Shown: positions 13,043 through 20,958, counted from the first letter of the stretch. The stretch is DNA of 64,000 nucleotides from CAYJBP01 sp964372025 (GCA_964372025.1 CAYJPF010000001.1:62001-126000); one strand, 5' to 3'. The notes: generated by a model not told the origin, from the letters alone. Made by a program: numbers and translations.

Positions 13043-14389
13043 TTATTCTTCAATATTTTCATCTAAATCCTCATACATATTTTCATATGATTGAGATTCA
13101 AGTATAACTTCTTCATTTAACCAACTATGTAGCAAATTCCTCATTCTCTTAGATGGAATATATACATTTATATTATTGTATTCTCTAATAGCACTTCTAA
13201 ATATAAATTGCAACATTTCAGATAGAGCGAATAAATCATAATTGATTTTTACTTTATGAAATAAAAAAAATTGTTTTACATAAGGATTAGGAAATCTGTT
13301 AGCGAAATAAACCACACAAGTCCTATCCTTATACATATTAGTTCCTCTTGTATTTAGAGCGACAAATCCTTTTGTATATCCTTTCCCACTATATAACTTT
13401 TTATATTCCTTATATACAGTCCATATTACTTTATTAGAATGAGATTTAGAAATTTTTTGAACATAATTCTCTATATTATTTTTAATTAACTTAGTCACCT
13501 TATCATTCTTAGACCAAGTATCAAACCATGTTTTTGAGAGAGCTGTCTCAAATTCTCCTATATCATTCAATTTGCTATTTTCATGAATTGAAATAAGTGG
13601 CTTATATCTTTTTATATCATATTTTTGAGGAACATCTGTTAGGCAATATCTCCCACCTTCTTTTTTTACATACAGATAATTATATTCTACATTATGAAAA
13701 TCAAAATAATATTTCTGAATTTGGGCATCAAACATATATGTCAATATATATACACGTCTAAAGGCTTTAAATATTGAAACTGGAAAATTCCATGCGATTG
13801 TAGAATTATTATTTCCATAAGCATACAGTGATTCTATTTCACACATTTTTTTGTATTTATTATATTCTCCACTATATGATTTATCTGTCCACACTATCAA
13901 TCCATCTTTTTCTATTTTTGCGTGTTTAGAAAATATATTTTGTCTGTCTGATTTACTTATAGCTGTTGTTCCCACTACATCTGCAACTTCATCCATAACC
14001 AATATATATCGATTTAAAAATGCAAGCTGTACCATTTCTGCATCGAAATATTGGAATAAAGCATGTGTAGTTACAATATTCTTGCCTTGATTTATTAGTT
14101 CTTTTATATTCTCTGTCTTAGTAGATACTGCATCTGATGGTTCAATAAAATGTTTGTCTTTGCAACTCTCTTTGATTCTTTTGACCTCATCAAGATATGG
14201 GGTAACATACATATACCTATATACATCATCTGACATTTTGTCCTCATTTATAAAGTTTATCAAAGAACTTGTTTTCCCTTCCCCCATAGGAGCATCAACT
14301 ACATTAACTTTATAATGTTTGTAATTATCACTTTCAACAAACATATCTACTAATTCATCAAATTCTTCATTGGTTATTATTTTACTCAT
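13043..14389 (-). CDS. SF1/SF2-type helicase or DEAD-like ATPase, 448 aa
   Basis: Walker A DAPMGEGKTSS (residues about 32-42) and Walker B LVMDEVAD (130-137) place it among superfamily-2-like helicases/translocases. Later motifs include GFVALNTRG and a C-terminal FIFRSAIREYNNINVYIP segment like helicase motif VI regions of phage replication proteins. I start it at 14389 (MSKIIT), where ATG overlaps the upstream stop as TAATG; an upstream ATG at 14404 is possible. Second gene of the 15045 operon; probably acts on phage DNA replication. Confidence 0.8.
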   Translation of the reverse strand: MSKIITNEEFDELVDMFVESDNYKHYKVNVVDAPMGEGKTSSLINFINEDKMSDDVYRYMYVTPYLDEVKRIKESCKDKHFIEPSDAVSTKTENIKELINQGKNIVTTHALFQYFDAEMVQLAFLNRYILVMDEVADVVGTTAISKSDRQNIFSKHAKIEKDGLIVWTDKSYSGEYNKYKKMCEIESLYAYGNNNSTIAWNFPVSIFKAFRRVYILTYMFDAQIQKYYFDFHNVEYNYLYVKKEGGRYCLTDVPQKYDIKRYKPLISIHENSKLNDIGEFETALSKTWFDTWSKNDKVTKLIKNNIENYVQKISKSHSNKVIWTVYKEYKKLYSGKGYTKGFVALNTRGTNMYKDRTCVVYFANRFPNPYVKQFFLFHKVKINYDLFALSEMLQFIFRSAIREYNNINVYIPSKRMRNLLHSWLNEEVILESQSYENMYEDLDENIEE

Positions 14390-15045
14390 TATAATGTCTC
14401 CCATACTTTACATTCTTTGTTAATTTTCTCATAACATTCTTTCCCATATCCTCTTCTAATACTCTCACTATCTGTTAATCTCCTACCACAGTTTCCACAT
14501 TTAGCAACATATGTCATTGTGATATTTCTACTTAGCACATTTCTTGATAATTGCGTAAGAGCTGATAATAGTAATCCTATTTCATAATCACTCTTTTCAT
14601 AATTTCCTGATTTTCCTTTAGAAAATCCAAAAGAAGAATTGTCATTTACAAATAAACAACCTCCGTATAAAGGGTCGTCAAAAGGCTCTTTTTCATCTAA
14701 CAATGTAACAAAATACATATTCCTAGTTGGCTCAGGTTTGGTTAGGAAATATCTTATTTCTCTTGTCTGTTCCTTATCTTGCTGTATTATAAATTCAGAT
14801 TTTGTTGAAAGTATAAACTCTAGCATATCTGCATATGTATCAACATTTACGTTTGGATATGTAGGTTCATCATTCAAAGGTGGGTGCATATCATATCTTG
14901 GTTTACTTTCAGATAAATTTAAAACTTCATATTGTGGTGAAAGTAAATTTAAATTATGTAGCTCTCCTATATTAGTATCTGCTAGGTCTGAAATCTCAGC
15001 ATTTGATTGAGATACCACATCTATTATTTCAATTGTTGTATTCAT
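14389..15045 (-). CDS. DUF6011-type zinc protein, 218 aa
   Basis: The C-terminus (residues about 180-205) reads CGNCGRRLTDSESIRRGYGK followed by EC, the signature of the DUF6011 zinc-binding module found in phage and plasmid proteins. The N-terminal 100 residues are variable and acidic. GGAGAA start site. Translationally coupled to the helicase at 13043. Confidence 0.85.
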   Translation of the reverse strand: MNTTIEIIDVVSQSNAEISDLADTNIGELHNLNLLSPQYEVLNLSESKPRYDMHPPLNDEPTYPNVNVDTYADMLEFILSTKSEFIIQQDKEQTREIRYFLTKPEPTRNMYFVTLLDEKEPFDDPLYGGCLFVNDNSSFGFSKGKSGNYEKSDYEIGLLLSALTQLSRNVLSRNITMTYVAKCGNCGRRLTDSESIRRGYGKECYEKINKECKVWETL

Positions 15046-15083
15046 ATTGTTCTCCTTTGTTTTAATTTATTATTTATGTATTC

Positions 15084-15112
15084 ATTATATCATATTTTAT
15101 TGGTGGTGTCAA
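15084..15112 (-). promoter_or_regulatory. Promoter of the 14389-13043 operon
   Basis: -35 TTGACA (15107-15112), 17 bp, -10 TATAAT (15084-15089); the AAGTTAAAGTTA motif is absent. TGGTAAAATTTACCA at 15134-15148 lies only 21 bp upstream. Confidence 0.75.
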
Positions 15113-15156
15113 GCATTTTATTTAGCTTGATCTTGGTAAAATTTACCATATGAATA

Positions 15157-15187
15157 TAAAAAAGAGAGGCATTAAAATGCCTCTTTA
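15157..15187 (-). terminator. Terminator containing the 15172 stop codon
   Basis: AGAGGCATT (15165-15173) / AATGCCTCT (15176-15184), minus-strand T-run after it; TAA lies in the loop. Confidence 0.8.
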
Positions 15188-15672
15188 ATCGCCTCTATAA
15201 GTGGCTCTAAACCTGTGGAATATCTCCATATTCCTGAATTGTCTGAATATTCTGCATTTCCATTATATTCACATTCTTCTATAAAGAACTCTGTGATTAC
15301 ATAATGCTTATGATATGGGCAGTACCAATATGTTGACCTTAATTGTGCTACCACCTCTACTGCTAAACTATATGTGGTATATGACCCCATTATTTCCCCA
15401 CCATCTGTTTCAGTAGTTATCCCTGTTTTGATAGAGTGTCTCTCCTTGAATGGAATTTCTACAGTAGACTTCTTTATTTCATATGTTTTGCATTTGAATA
15501 TATAATTGTCCTCTGCAACTTCTGCTCCATAGCATTCATCTATGTAAGTCTTTAAAAGCTCCATAGCTTGCTCTATATCTTCTGCTTCTACTATTTGAGA
15601 ATCCCATTGAGACTCCAATCCATTATTTAATTTAAATTGAATTCTAAATGCGTTTACTTGTTTATGTTTCAT
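15172..15672 (-). CDS. Hypothetical protein, 166 aa
   Basis: AGAGAGGT start site. Begins with a phage-like region (FRIQFKLNNGLESQWDSQIV) and has a Trp/Tyr/His patch YWYCPYHKHYVI. No family recognised. Monocistronic. Confidence 0.8.
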   Translation of the reverse strand: MKHKQVNAFRIQFKLNNGLESQWDSQIVEAEDIEQAMELLKTYIDECYGAEVAEDNYIFKCKTYEIKKSTVEIPFKERHSIKTGITTETDGGEIMGSYTTYSLAVEVVAQLRSTYWYCPYHKHYVITEFFIEECEYNGNAEYSDNSGIWRYSTGLEPLIEAIKEAF

Positions 15673-15716
15673 ATTACACCTCTCTCTTTCACTTATTTAA
15701 CTTTAACTTATAATTT

Positions 15717-15745
15717 ATTATAGCACAGGTTGAATAGATTGTCAA
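15717..15745 (-). promoter_or_regulatory. Promoter of the 15172 gene
   Basis: -35 TTGACA (15740-15745), 17 bp, -10 TATAAT (15717-15722), then AAATTATAAGTTAAAGTTAA. Confidence 0.8.
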
Positions 15746-15768
15746 TAGTTTTTTAGAAATTTTTTATT

Positions 15769-16170
15769 TTAATTCAAATATTCATTCAACATATTCAATA
15801 TTTCTGTCTCATATTGCATAGTTGGAATTACAATCTCTTCCATTGTTACAGTTAGTAAACTCCCATATTCAGCTCCAACCAGTGCTTGTTCATATGGTGT
15901 AGAGATAGGCATTGATGCTATTTCATATATTTTGTTTTCACCATAGTCCATATAGTCAAGAGTTGAAGTAAGATTGTTGTTCACTTCATCACGTATAGTG
16001 TTCAATAGTTCATCAGCCTCAATTCTTAGGTCTTTCTGCACTTGGACTTCTCTCTGTAGATTTCCTATGGTGATATCTTTCCCCATAGGGTTTGTAATAG
16101 CGATTGTTATTATTGCTGATACCATTACTGATACTAATATAATTGCGATTGTTTTAATTTGTTTTTTCAT
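15769..16170 (-). CDS. Membrane-anchored or secreted protein, 133 aa
   Basis: N-terminal hydrophobic segment (residues 7-25, TIAIILVSVMVSAIITIAI) after two lysines, typical of a signal anchor, then an external helical domain. AAGGAGG start site. Probably cotranscribed with 16217: its leader keeps a degenerate ATAAGTTAAAA motif but no recognisable -35. Confidence 0.8.
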   Translation of the reverse strand: MKKQIKTIAIILVSVMVSAIITIAITNPMGKDITIGNLQREVQVQKDLRIEADELLNTIRDEVNNNLTSTLDYMDYGENKIYEIASMPISTPYEQALVGAEYGSLLTVTMEEIVIPTMQYETEILNMLNEYLN

Positions 16171-16216
16171 GTTTATTCCTCCTTATTTGTTGTTTAGTTT
16201 TAACTTATAATTTAAT

Positions 16217-16444
16217 TTAAAATAAAGGTTCATCAGGGAACATATATGTTCCATTGCTTTTAAATGATTGATTATGGAAATCTATTCTTTTTGCCATTTC
16301 TTTAATTGTTTTAACTGGCTCAATAGTGATAGGATTTTTCATTTGTTTTATTTTAGATAATAAATTATCATTATCACTACATCTCAATCCATTTGCAAAA
16401 TATGTTCCATTATCCTCATGTACTACCACATAGTTAAATTTCAT
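16217..16444 (-). CDS. Hypothetical protein, 75 aa
   Basis: Start at 16444 (MKFNYVVVHE) behind AAGGAGG; upstream in-frame codons are leader. No family recognised. First gene of the 16217-15769 pair. Confidence 0.75.
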   Translation of the reverse strand: MKFNYVVVHEDNGTYFANGLRCSDNDNLLSKIKQMKNPITIEPVKTIKEMAKRIDFHNQSFKSNGTYMFPDEPLF

Positions 16445-16487
16445 ATTTATTCCTCCTTGTTTGCTGTTTAACTTTAACTTATAATTT

Positions 16488-16516
16488 ATTATAGCACAGG
16501 TCAGAATATATGTCAA
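16488..16516 (-). promoter_or_regulatory. Promoter of the 16217-15769 operon
   Basis: -35 TTGACA (16511-16516), 17 bp, -10 TATAAT (16488-16493), then AAATTATAAGTTAAAGTTAA. Palindrome variant at 16561-16575 upstream. Confidence 0.8.
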
Positions 16517-16586
16517 GCATTTATTTTATAAATTTATAATTTATTTTTCAAATATCTATATGGTAAAATTTACTAAGATCTGTAAT

Positions 16587-16612
16587 GAAAAAGACACCCA
16601 TTACAGGTGTCT
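16587..16612 (-). terminator. Terminator of the 16649 gene
   Basis: GACACC-TGTAATG-GGTGTC then TTTTTC on the minus strand. Confidence 0.75.
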
Positions 16613-16648
16613 CTCTCGAAAGGAATAATAACAACTTATGTAAACAGA

Positions 16649-17572
16649 TTAGCTTGCTAATCTGAAATACTCTTGAGCTTTGCCAACCCACTCATTACCT
16701 TTAACAAGATTAAAGAAACGATTCTCACTGGCTGTAGATGTTTGTCTTAATGGCTCACTATGACTAGCAAGGTCAGTTACTGCCATATATGCTCCATATT
16801 GTGTTCCTTTGAATGGTTGAATATCTACTTTATTATTGTATACAGATATTATCTCATTCCTAAGTTTAGCTACATTCTCTTCTTTGCGAGAGCTTGCATC
16901 TGTTGGAGTAGGGAATAAGAATTCAGAGAAATTGACTATATTGTCTAATTTAGTATCTGCTAATTTCTCCATCTCATTCTCAAACTTACTGATGTATTTG
17001 TTAGCTTTAAGAATGCTATCGTGAGCTAGTTGCAGTCTGTTCATAACTTGAGCAGTATGTTTAATTGACCATGAGAAGTTGTCGTGCTTCATCATATATG
17101 TCATTCCATTGGCACACCATTGACGCAACATAACTACATTTAGTTTGATACTGCCTGAACCATCAAATGAATTCTCAAAGTATATATATGGGGTGATATC
17201 ATCACCTAGAATATTGATGTCTTCTAGCTCTCCCAGTATCCATACTTTCTTAGAATCTGCTGATGCGTTAGCCATATGAAACTTCATACCCTCTTCAACC
17301 ATACCATCTATAAATGAGAATGCTTCTTGGTTGTTGATTATATGGTATCTGCTACCAACTATACCCAACACTTGTTCTGTATCAGAACGCATATTTGCGA
17401 TGTAGTTAGGAACTTTATTCCCATTTACTATAACATCCTTTTGCTCTACTGTGAAGTTTAGGTTTGAGATATCTAATACCTCTTGTAAAGATTTTGCTTC
17501 TTTACAGTCAACTCCTAGTCCTCTCCACGGTGTGTTAACATTTACGTTTTTAAATTTAGTTACATTATTCAT
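16649..17572 (-). CDS. DUF932 phage/plasmid-like protein, 307 aa
   Basis: Full-length DUF932: N-terminal TPWRGLGVDCKEAKSL, then GIVGSRYHIINNQEAFSFID (residues about 70-90), and C-terminal ...SHSEPLRQTSTASENRFFNL. DUF932 proteins are common on phages and plasmids and are thought to act in DNA metabolism or recombination; the reaction is not established. GGGAGAGG start site. Monocistronic, promoter 17618-17646. Confidence 0.92.
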   Translation of the reverse strand: MNNVTKFKNVNVNTPWRGLGVDCKEAKSLQEVLDISNLNFTVEQKDVIVNGNKVPNYIANMRSDTEQVLGIVGSRYHIINNQEAFSFIDGMVEEGMKFHMANASADSKKVWILGELEDINILGDDITPYIYFENSFDGSGSIKLNVVMLRQWCANGMTYMMKHDNFSWSIKHTAQVMNRLQLAHDSILKANKYISKFENEMEKLADTKLDNIVNFSEFLFPTPTDASSRKEENVAKLRNEIISVYNNKVDIQPFKGTQYGAYMAVTDLASHSEPLRQTSTASENRFFNLVKGNEWVGKAQEYFRLAS

Positions 17573-17617
17573 ATTTCTACCTCTCCCTTTCAGTTACTTT
17601 ACTTTAACTTATAATTT

Positions 17618-17646
17618 ATTATAGCATAGATTTTCATGATTGTCAA
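17618..17646 (-). promoter_or_regulatory. Promoter of the 16649 gene
   Basis: -35 TTGACA (17641-17646), 17 bp, -10 TATAAT (17618-17623), then AAATTATAAGTTAAAGTAAA. Confidence 0.8.
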
Positions 17647-17660
17647 GCATTTATTTTATT

Positions 17661-18053
17661 TTAATTTAAAATATTTTTACCTTCAATAGATAAGAGTCTG
17701 TCAAACTCTTTGACACAGTGAGTTAGCACTTCATCAAATAATGTATAGAAATATGTAAATGCATTAGCAAGCTCCATATTGCCATCTTCTACCATTGTAT
17801 TATATGTTTGCTCTGCATCTGACAACAGGTCTTCTATATCGTTTGCATTTATTTCACCATATCCATTTGATTGAGTATGCTCTTTGAATATACTGTATAG
17901 ATTACGTTGATATTCATTTATAACATGTAATGAATGAACTAGCTCTATATTATCTTCTCTTGTATTTACGATGTCTCCTACATTTGGAATTGTAGGCTCT
18001 TTGCTTTCTGATATTATCTCTTCCCACGATTTTATTATTCTATTTGTTTGCAT
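17661..18053 (-). CDS. Hypothetical protein, 130 aa
   Basis: AAGGAGG start site. Predicted all-helical and acidic. Sits between the DUF932 gene and the SprT-like gene; each has its own promoter. No family recognised. Confidence 0.8.
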   Translation of the reverse strand: MQTNRIIKSWEEIISESKEPTIPNVGDIVNTREDNIELVHSLHVINEYQRNLYSIFKEHTQSNGYGEINANDIEDLLSDAEQTYNTMVEDGNMELANAFTYFYTLFDEVLTHCVKEFDRLLSIEGKNILN

Positions 18054-18096
18054 ATTTGTTCCTCCTTATTTGTTGTTAACTTTAACTTGTGATATA

Positions 18097-18125
18097 AGTA
18101 TAGCACAGGTTTAATAATATGTCAA
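18097..18125 (-). promoter_or_regulatory. Promoter of the 17661 gene
   Basis: -35 TTGACA (18120-18125), 17 bp, -10 TATACT (18097-18102), then TATCACAAGTTAAAGTTAA. Palindrome core 18181-18193 upstream. Confidence 0.75.
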
Positions 18126-18207
18126 TACTTTTTTTATTTTAATTTAAAATATTTTTCATTTAGAAAAATGGATCATATTGGGTAAATTTTACCAATAGGG
18201 TATAAAG

Positions 18208-18237
18208 ACAAAACCACCAGTAATAATACTGATGGCT
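18208..18237 (-). terminator. Terminator downstream of the 18386 gene
   Basis: CCATCAGTA/TTACTGGTGG stem with one wobble, then TTTTGTCTTT on the minus strand. Confidence 0.7.
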
Positions 18238-18267
18238 TTATCTTAAGCTTAATCTTCATAATGGTTT

Positions 18268-18379
18268 GGAGTGGACACTAATCACTCCTTCATGCAAGAT
18301 ACGGAGGTGTAAGGAGAAAGGTGTATGAAAACCTTTGTAAGTTAAAGTGTGCCTTGCATGAAGCAATGACTAGCATTGC
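18268..18379 (-). ncRNA. Structured 3' region of the 18386 transcript (possible sRNA)
   Basis: Three abutting helices with no gap: GGAGTG/CACTCC (18268-18288), a 10-bp TTCATGCAAG/CTTGCATGAA (18289-18362) enclosing AAAGGT/ACCTTT, and GCAATG/CATTGC (18363-18379). A terminator follows on the minus strand, so a minus-strand 3'-UTR-derived RNA is most likely. No match to a riboswitch family that I recognise. Confidence 0.45.
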
Positions 18380-18385
18380 AATGGG

Positions 18386-19024
18386 TTATTTTTTCTTATT
18401 CACTTCTTTTATAGTTAAGTTATTGTCTTTGCATCTAGCACAATTATATAGCATATTAAATCCATTTAATAAGTTTCTCACTGTTTCACTACGTTTGTAG
18501 TAATATGTATTTATGCCACAAGATGGACAAGATACGATATATTTTGGATTTGTTGATTTAGAGCTATTATATTTTCTAAATAATATAGACATTGCTCTAC
18601 CCATCAGTCTTTCTATTTTGTAATTTGTTTGAGATGTTACTTGTTTTGCATAGGCAGTCCACACTTCACCATGATGTTCTTTGGATTTATCTTTCTCATA
18701 AGTTATATTGTGGAGCATCTCATGTATGATAGTATTTGTAAGGTCATCTAGGTTGTGAGTATCTATACAACAGTTTAAATAATTGATACCTATTACTATT
18801 TCACGAGTTTCTGTAGTACAATGTGCTACAGATTTTTTCATCCTATGGCTTATTTTTATAGAGTAATATTTGCTTGGGTTCATTAGTATGTTGCATTTAA
18901 TTAGTGTAAGAAATGCCTCTGTGTATGCATTGATTATTATTTGCTTTTGTTTTTTAGTTAGTTTTGGGTCTGATTGTATTTGTTGTGTCAGACGTTCTAC
19001 ATTTGTTGTTTGTGTTTGTGTCAT
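18386..19024 (-). CDS. SprT-like zinc metallopeptidase, 212 aa
   Basis: Active-site motif IIHEMLHNI (H101, E102, H105) with a downstream EHHGEVW supplying the third His, followed by a zinc ribbon CPSCG...CARCK. This is the SprT/Spartan arrangement; eukaryotic Spartan cleaves DNA-protein crosslinks. Here the role is likely DNA-bound protein removal, by inference. GAGAGGAG start site; own promoter. A second SprT-like gene is at 57447. Confidence 0.88.
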   Translation of the reverse strand: MTQTQTTNVERLTQQIQSDPKLTKKQKQIIINAYTEAFLTLIKCNILMNPSKYYSIKISHRMKKSVAHCTTETREIVIGINYLNCCIDTHNLDDLTNTIIHEMLHNITYEKDKSKEHHGEVWTAYAKQVTSQTNYKIERLMGRAMSILFRKYNSSKSTNPKYIVSCPSCGINTYYYKRSETVRNLLNGFNMLYNCARCKDNNLTIKEVNKKK

Positions 19025-19077
19025 ATTGTTCTCCTCTCTCTACGTTGTTTTAACTTGTTGTTTTAACTTATGATATA

Positions 19078-19106
19078 AGTATAGCATAGGAGGAGGTGTT
19101 TGTCAA
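19078..19106 (-). promoter_or_regulatory. Promoter of the 18386 gene
   Basis: -35 TTGACA (19101-19106), 17 bp, -10 TATACT (19078-19083), then TATCATAAGTTAAAA. Confidence 0.75.
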
Positions 19107-19376
19107 GGGGTTTTTAAAATTTTTTTATTTTTATTTTTGAGTGGGTTTGTCAAGTAAGGGAGCTTGATGTATTTGAGGGGAAAGGGGGAGTGGGAAAGAT
19201 TGACATCGTTGGTAAATTTTGGGAGTTAAGAGATTAAGCGATACAAAGTATACATCTAACCTTTAGTATCCAAAAGATACCATTCCCAAATACCAACATT
19301 TACATTCCATTTAACCCCATTCTAACCCCTACTCACCCTCAAACCATCAATCCCCATCCCAAATCCCAACTCACCA
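19107..19376. other. Gene-free boundary with a G-rich to C-rich strand switch
   Basis: No gene. The plus strand is G-rich (GGGG runs) from about 19131 to 19220, then C-rich (CCCC runs) from about 19240 to 19376. This is the same skew pattern and order as at 737-950. A TGTATACTTT decamer (minus strand, about 19234-19243) echoes the dyad at 953-967. The last palindrome half-site (TTGGTAAATTTT) is at 19210. Confidence 0.55.
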
Positions 19377-19568
19377 TCACCTATCCATCATCACTATCAA
19401 CACCACTATCCCCACAAGCACAATTACCGATATCCACAATGGTGATAACACCCAAATCCAAGACCAACTTATTACATCAGTCAACTTCAACACTATAAAC
19501 GCAATAGTCAACAATCCTACAAATCCTATTCCATTATAAGTACTTCCATTGCTATTACTATATCTCAT
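19377..19568 (-). CDS. Small two-span membrane protein, 63 aa
   Basis: Two hydrophobic segments (GFVGLLTIAFIVLKL; LWISVIVLVGIVVLIVMM) separated by a Trp-rich turn. GAGGAGG start site. Last gene of the long operon starting at 23360. This is a common small phage membrane-protein layout; function is unknown. Confidence 0.8.
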   Translation of the reverse strand: MRYSNSNGSTYNGIGFVGLLTIAFIVLKLTDVISWSWIWVLSPLWISVIVLVGIVVLIVMMDR

Positions 19569-19591
19569 ATTGTAATCCTCCTCTTAAAATC

Positions 19592-19969
19592 TTAATCCAT
19601 CTTTTCTATCAAATCCCTCATATTGGCAATCTTTAACGCATATTTCTTAGCTGATTCATAATCATTGTAACGTAACGACTTTGCTAATAAATAATAATCA
19701 CTGCCGATACTATAGCATTTATTGCCAAAAACCTCTTCATAGATACAATTTTTGCAATCTACAATTAGCTCTCCACATTCCCCACATTTTCCCCAACATC
19801 TAGGATATGCCTTTCCATCTATTTCTTCTCTAATCAATGAATAACTTCCTAATAATCCATTCAATGTTTGATAATAACCATAGTCTATATTCCCTATATT
19901 TTCAGCAATCCACGTATACTGTAATTTAATCTCATCTAATATCTTTTCTTTATCTAAGGTCATATCCAC
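19592..19969 (-). CDS. Cys-rich hypothetical protein, 125 aa (paralogue of 21162)
   Basis: GTG start at 19969 placed by GGAG 8 nt upstream; an ATG 6 nt further in is possible. Shares with the 21162 product the order QYTWIA...YPRCWG.CG......C..CIY...FG..C......YYLL...L...DY..A..YALKIANM. Six cysteines probably bind a metal. The two copies lie in one operon, so they look like a local duplication. Confidence 0.8.
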   Translation of the reverse strand: MDMTLDKEKILDEIKLQYTWIAENIGNIDYGYYQTLNGLLGSYSLIREEIDGKAYPRCWGKCGECGELIVDCKNCIYEEVFGNKCYSIGSDYYLLAKSLRYNDYESAKKYALKIANMRDLIEKMD

Positions 19970-19981
19970 TTTAATTTCTCC

Positions 19982-20062
19982 TTAATCTTCTATTCCAAAC
20001 ACTCCTTCTACCATATCCCACACTAATAATGCGAATTCCACGATAAAAGAAATCATACGCAT
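19982..20062 (-). CDS. Micro-protein, 26 aa
   Basis: ATG at 20062 behind GCGAGGAGTG; stop at 19982, just upstream of the 19592 start. Hydrophobic core (MISFIVEFALLVWDMVEGVF). Its DNA, including the ribosome binding site, is repeated in degenerate form at about 20165-20229. Confidence 0.5.
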   Translation of the reverse strand: MRMISFIVEFALLVWDMVEGVFGIED

Positions 20063-20079
20063 CACTCCTCGCTCTATAT

Positions 20080-20253
20080 CTACGTTTTTTCCTCATAATC
20101 AATATTTTCCTTTGTAAATTCCTCCCATAATCCTTTGTACCACCTATGCTTCACTTTCTTAAATCCATATCCTGTACTAAGAGTGTAAATTCCACGATAA
20201 TAAAATCTATATGTATCACTCCTTGCTCTACGTCTTGAACTCCATCTTATAAT
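20080..20253 (-). CDS. Possible 57-aa protein with non-standard start (ATT)
   Basis: An open frame fills exactly the gap between two operon genes, with a GGAGG site 6 nt before ATT at 20253, and ends at TAG 20080. It has no ATG/GTG/TTG start. The protein is Arg- and Tyr-rich (YRFYYRGIYTLSTGYGFKKV). It either uses a rare start, has lost its ATG, or is a remnant. It overlaps the degenerate copy of the 19982 gene in another frame. Confidence 0.35.
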   Translation of the reverse strand: MIRWSSRRRARSDTYRFYYRGIYTLSTGYGFKKVKHRWYKGLWEEFTKENIDYEEKT

Positions 20254-20263
20254 TCCACTCCTC

Positions 20264-20434
20264 CTATATATTCACCAATCCAACAACACTCAATCCTTGT
20301 AAAATACAAAGAAACATAAATGGAATTAAAAACATCTTAGCTACAAAAGGTTTACTTATTTCATCTGTGAAAATAACATTTATTACAGATAGCCACATTA
20401 AAAATGTCAAATATATAAGCCATAAATATAACAT
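20264..20434 (-). CDS. Small two-span membrane protein, 56 aa
   Basis: ATG at 20434 behind GGAGG; stop TAG 20264-20266. Two hydrophobic helices (LYLWLIYLTFLMWLSVINVI; MFLIPFMFLCILQGLSVVG). A 9-codon frame (MQRNKRFGG) directly upstream contains this gene's ribosome binding site and may be a coupled leader. Confidence 0.65.
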   Translation of the reverse strand: MLYLWLIYLTFLMWLSVINVIFTDEISKPFVAKMFLIPFMFLCILQGLSVVGLVNI

Positions 20435-20487
20435 TACTTAACCTCCAAATCTCTTATTTCTCTGCATAATTACCTCCCTATTTTCCT

Positions 20488-20955
20488 CTATATTTCAAGT
20501 TTTATAGCATTTGTAACATCTATGCTTTTATACTCTCCATTACAGTAAATTATTTGAAAATACTTTGTGTTTTTCTTACTAATATGTTCTTTCTTGATAA
20601 ACTCTCTCTTGCCATCTATAAAATCATAGTCCCATTCATCATTTTTATTATAATCCACACTATCTAATTTAACTTCATGAATTTCTCCATTTTCAAGAAA
20701 TTCAACGTATTTCACTATACTATATGGATTTTCTTGACTCTTCGCATAAAAATTATATTTCTTTGGATTGTCTGCTAAAAATTTTAATATTTTAACTGTA
20801 TTTTCAAGTTGACTCATCCTACTGTTTGCATCTTTATTTTCGTTATTTTCCAACATTTCCGCTCTCTTTTTAATATCCTCATTGCTCTTAAAGAGAATTA
20901 CTTCTCCAATCAACAATAATGCCAAACATACAGATTGCCCTATTGCTTCTATCAT
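20488..20955 (-). CDS. Membrane-anchored hypothetical protein, 155 aa (paralogue of 38359)
   Basis: N-terminal hydrophobic anchor (SVCLALLLIGEVILF), a coiled-coil stretch, and a C-terminal YFQIIYCNGEYKSIDVTNAI that closely matches YYQIIKCSSGEYKAIDVTNI in the 38359 product. Both have the same anchor-linker-tail layout. Function is unknown. GGAGG start site inside the end of the upstream gene. Confidence 0.8.
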   Translation of the reverse strand: MIEAIGQSVCLALLLIGEVILFKSNEDIKKRAEMLENNENKDANSRMSQLENTVKILKFLADNPKKYNFYAKSQENPYSIVKYVEFLENGEIHEVKLDSVDYNKNDEWDYDFIDGKREFIKKEHISKKNTKYFQIIYCNGEYKSIDVTNAIKLEI

Positions 20956-20958
20956 TTC

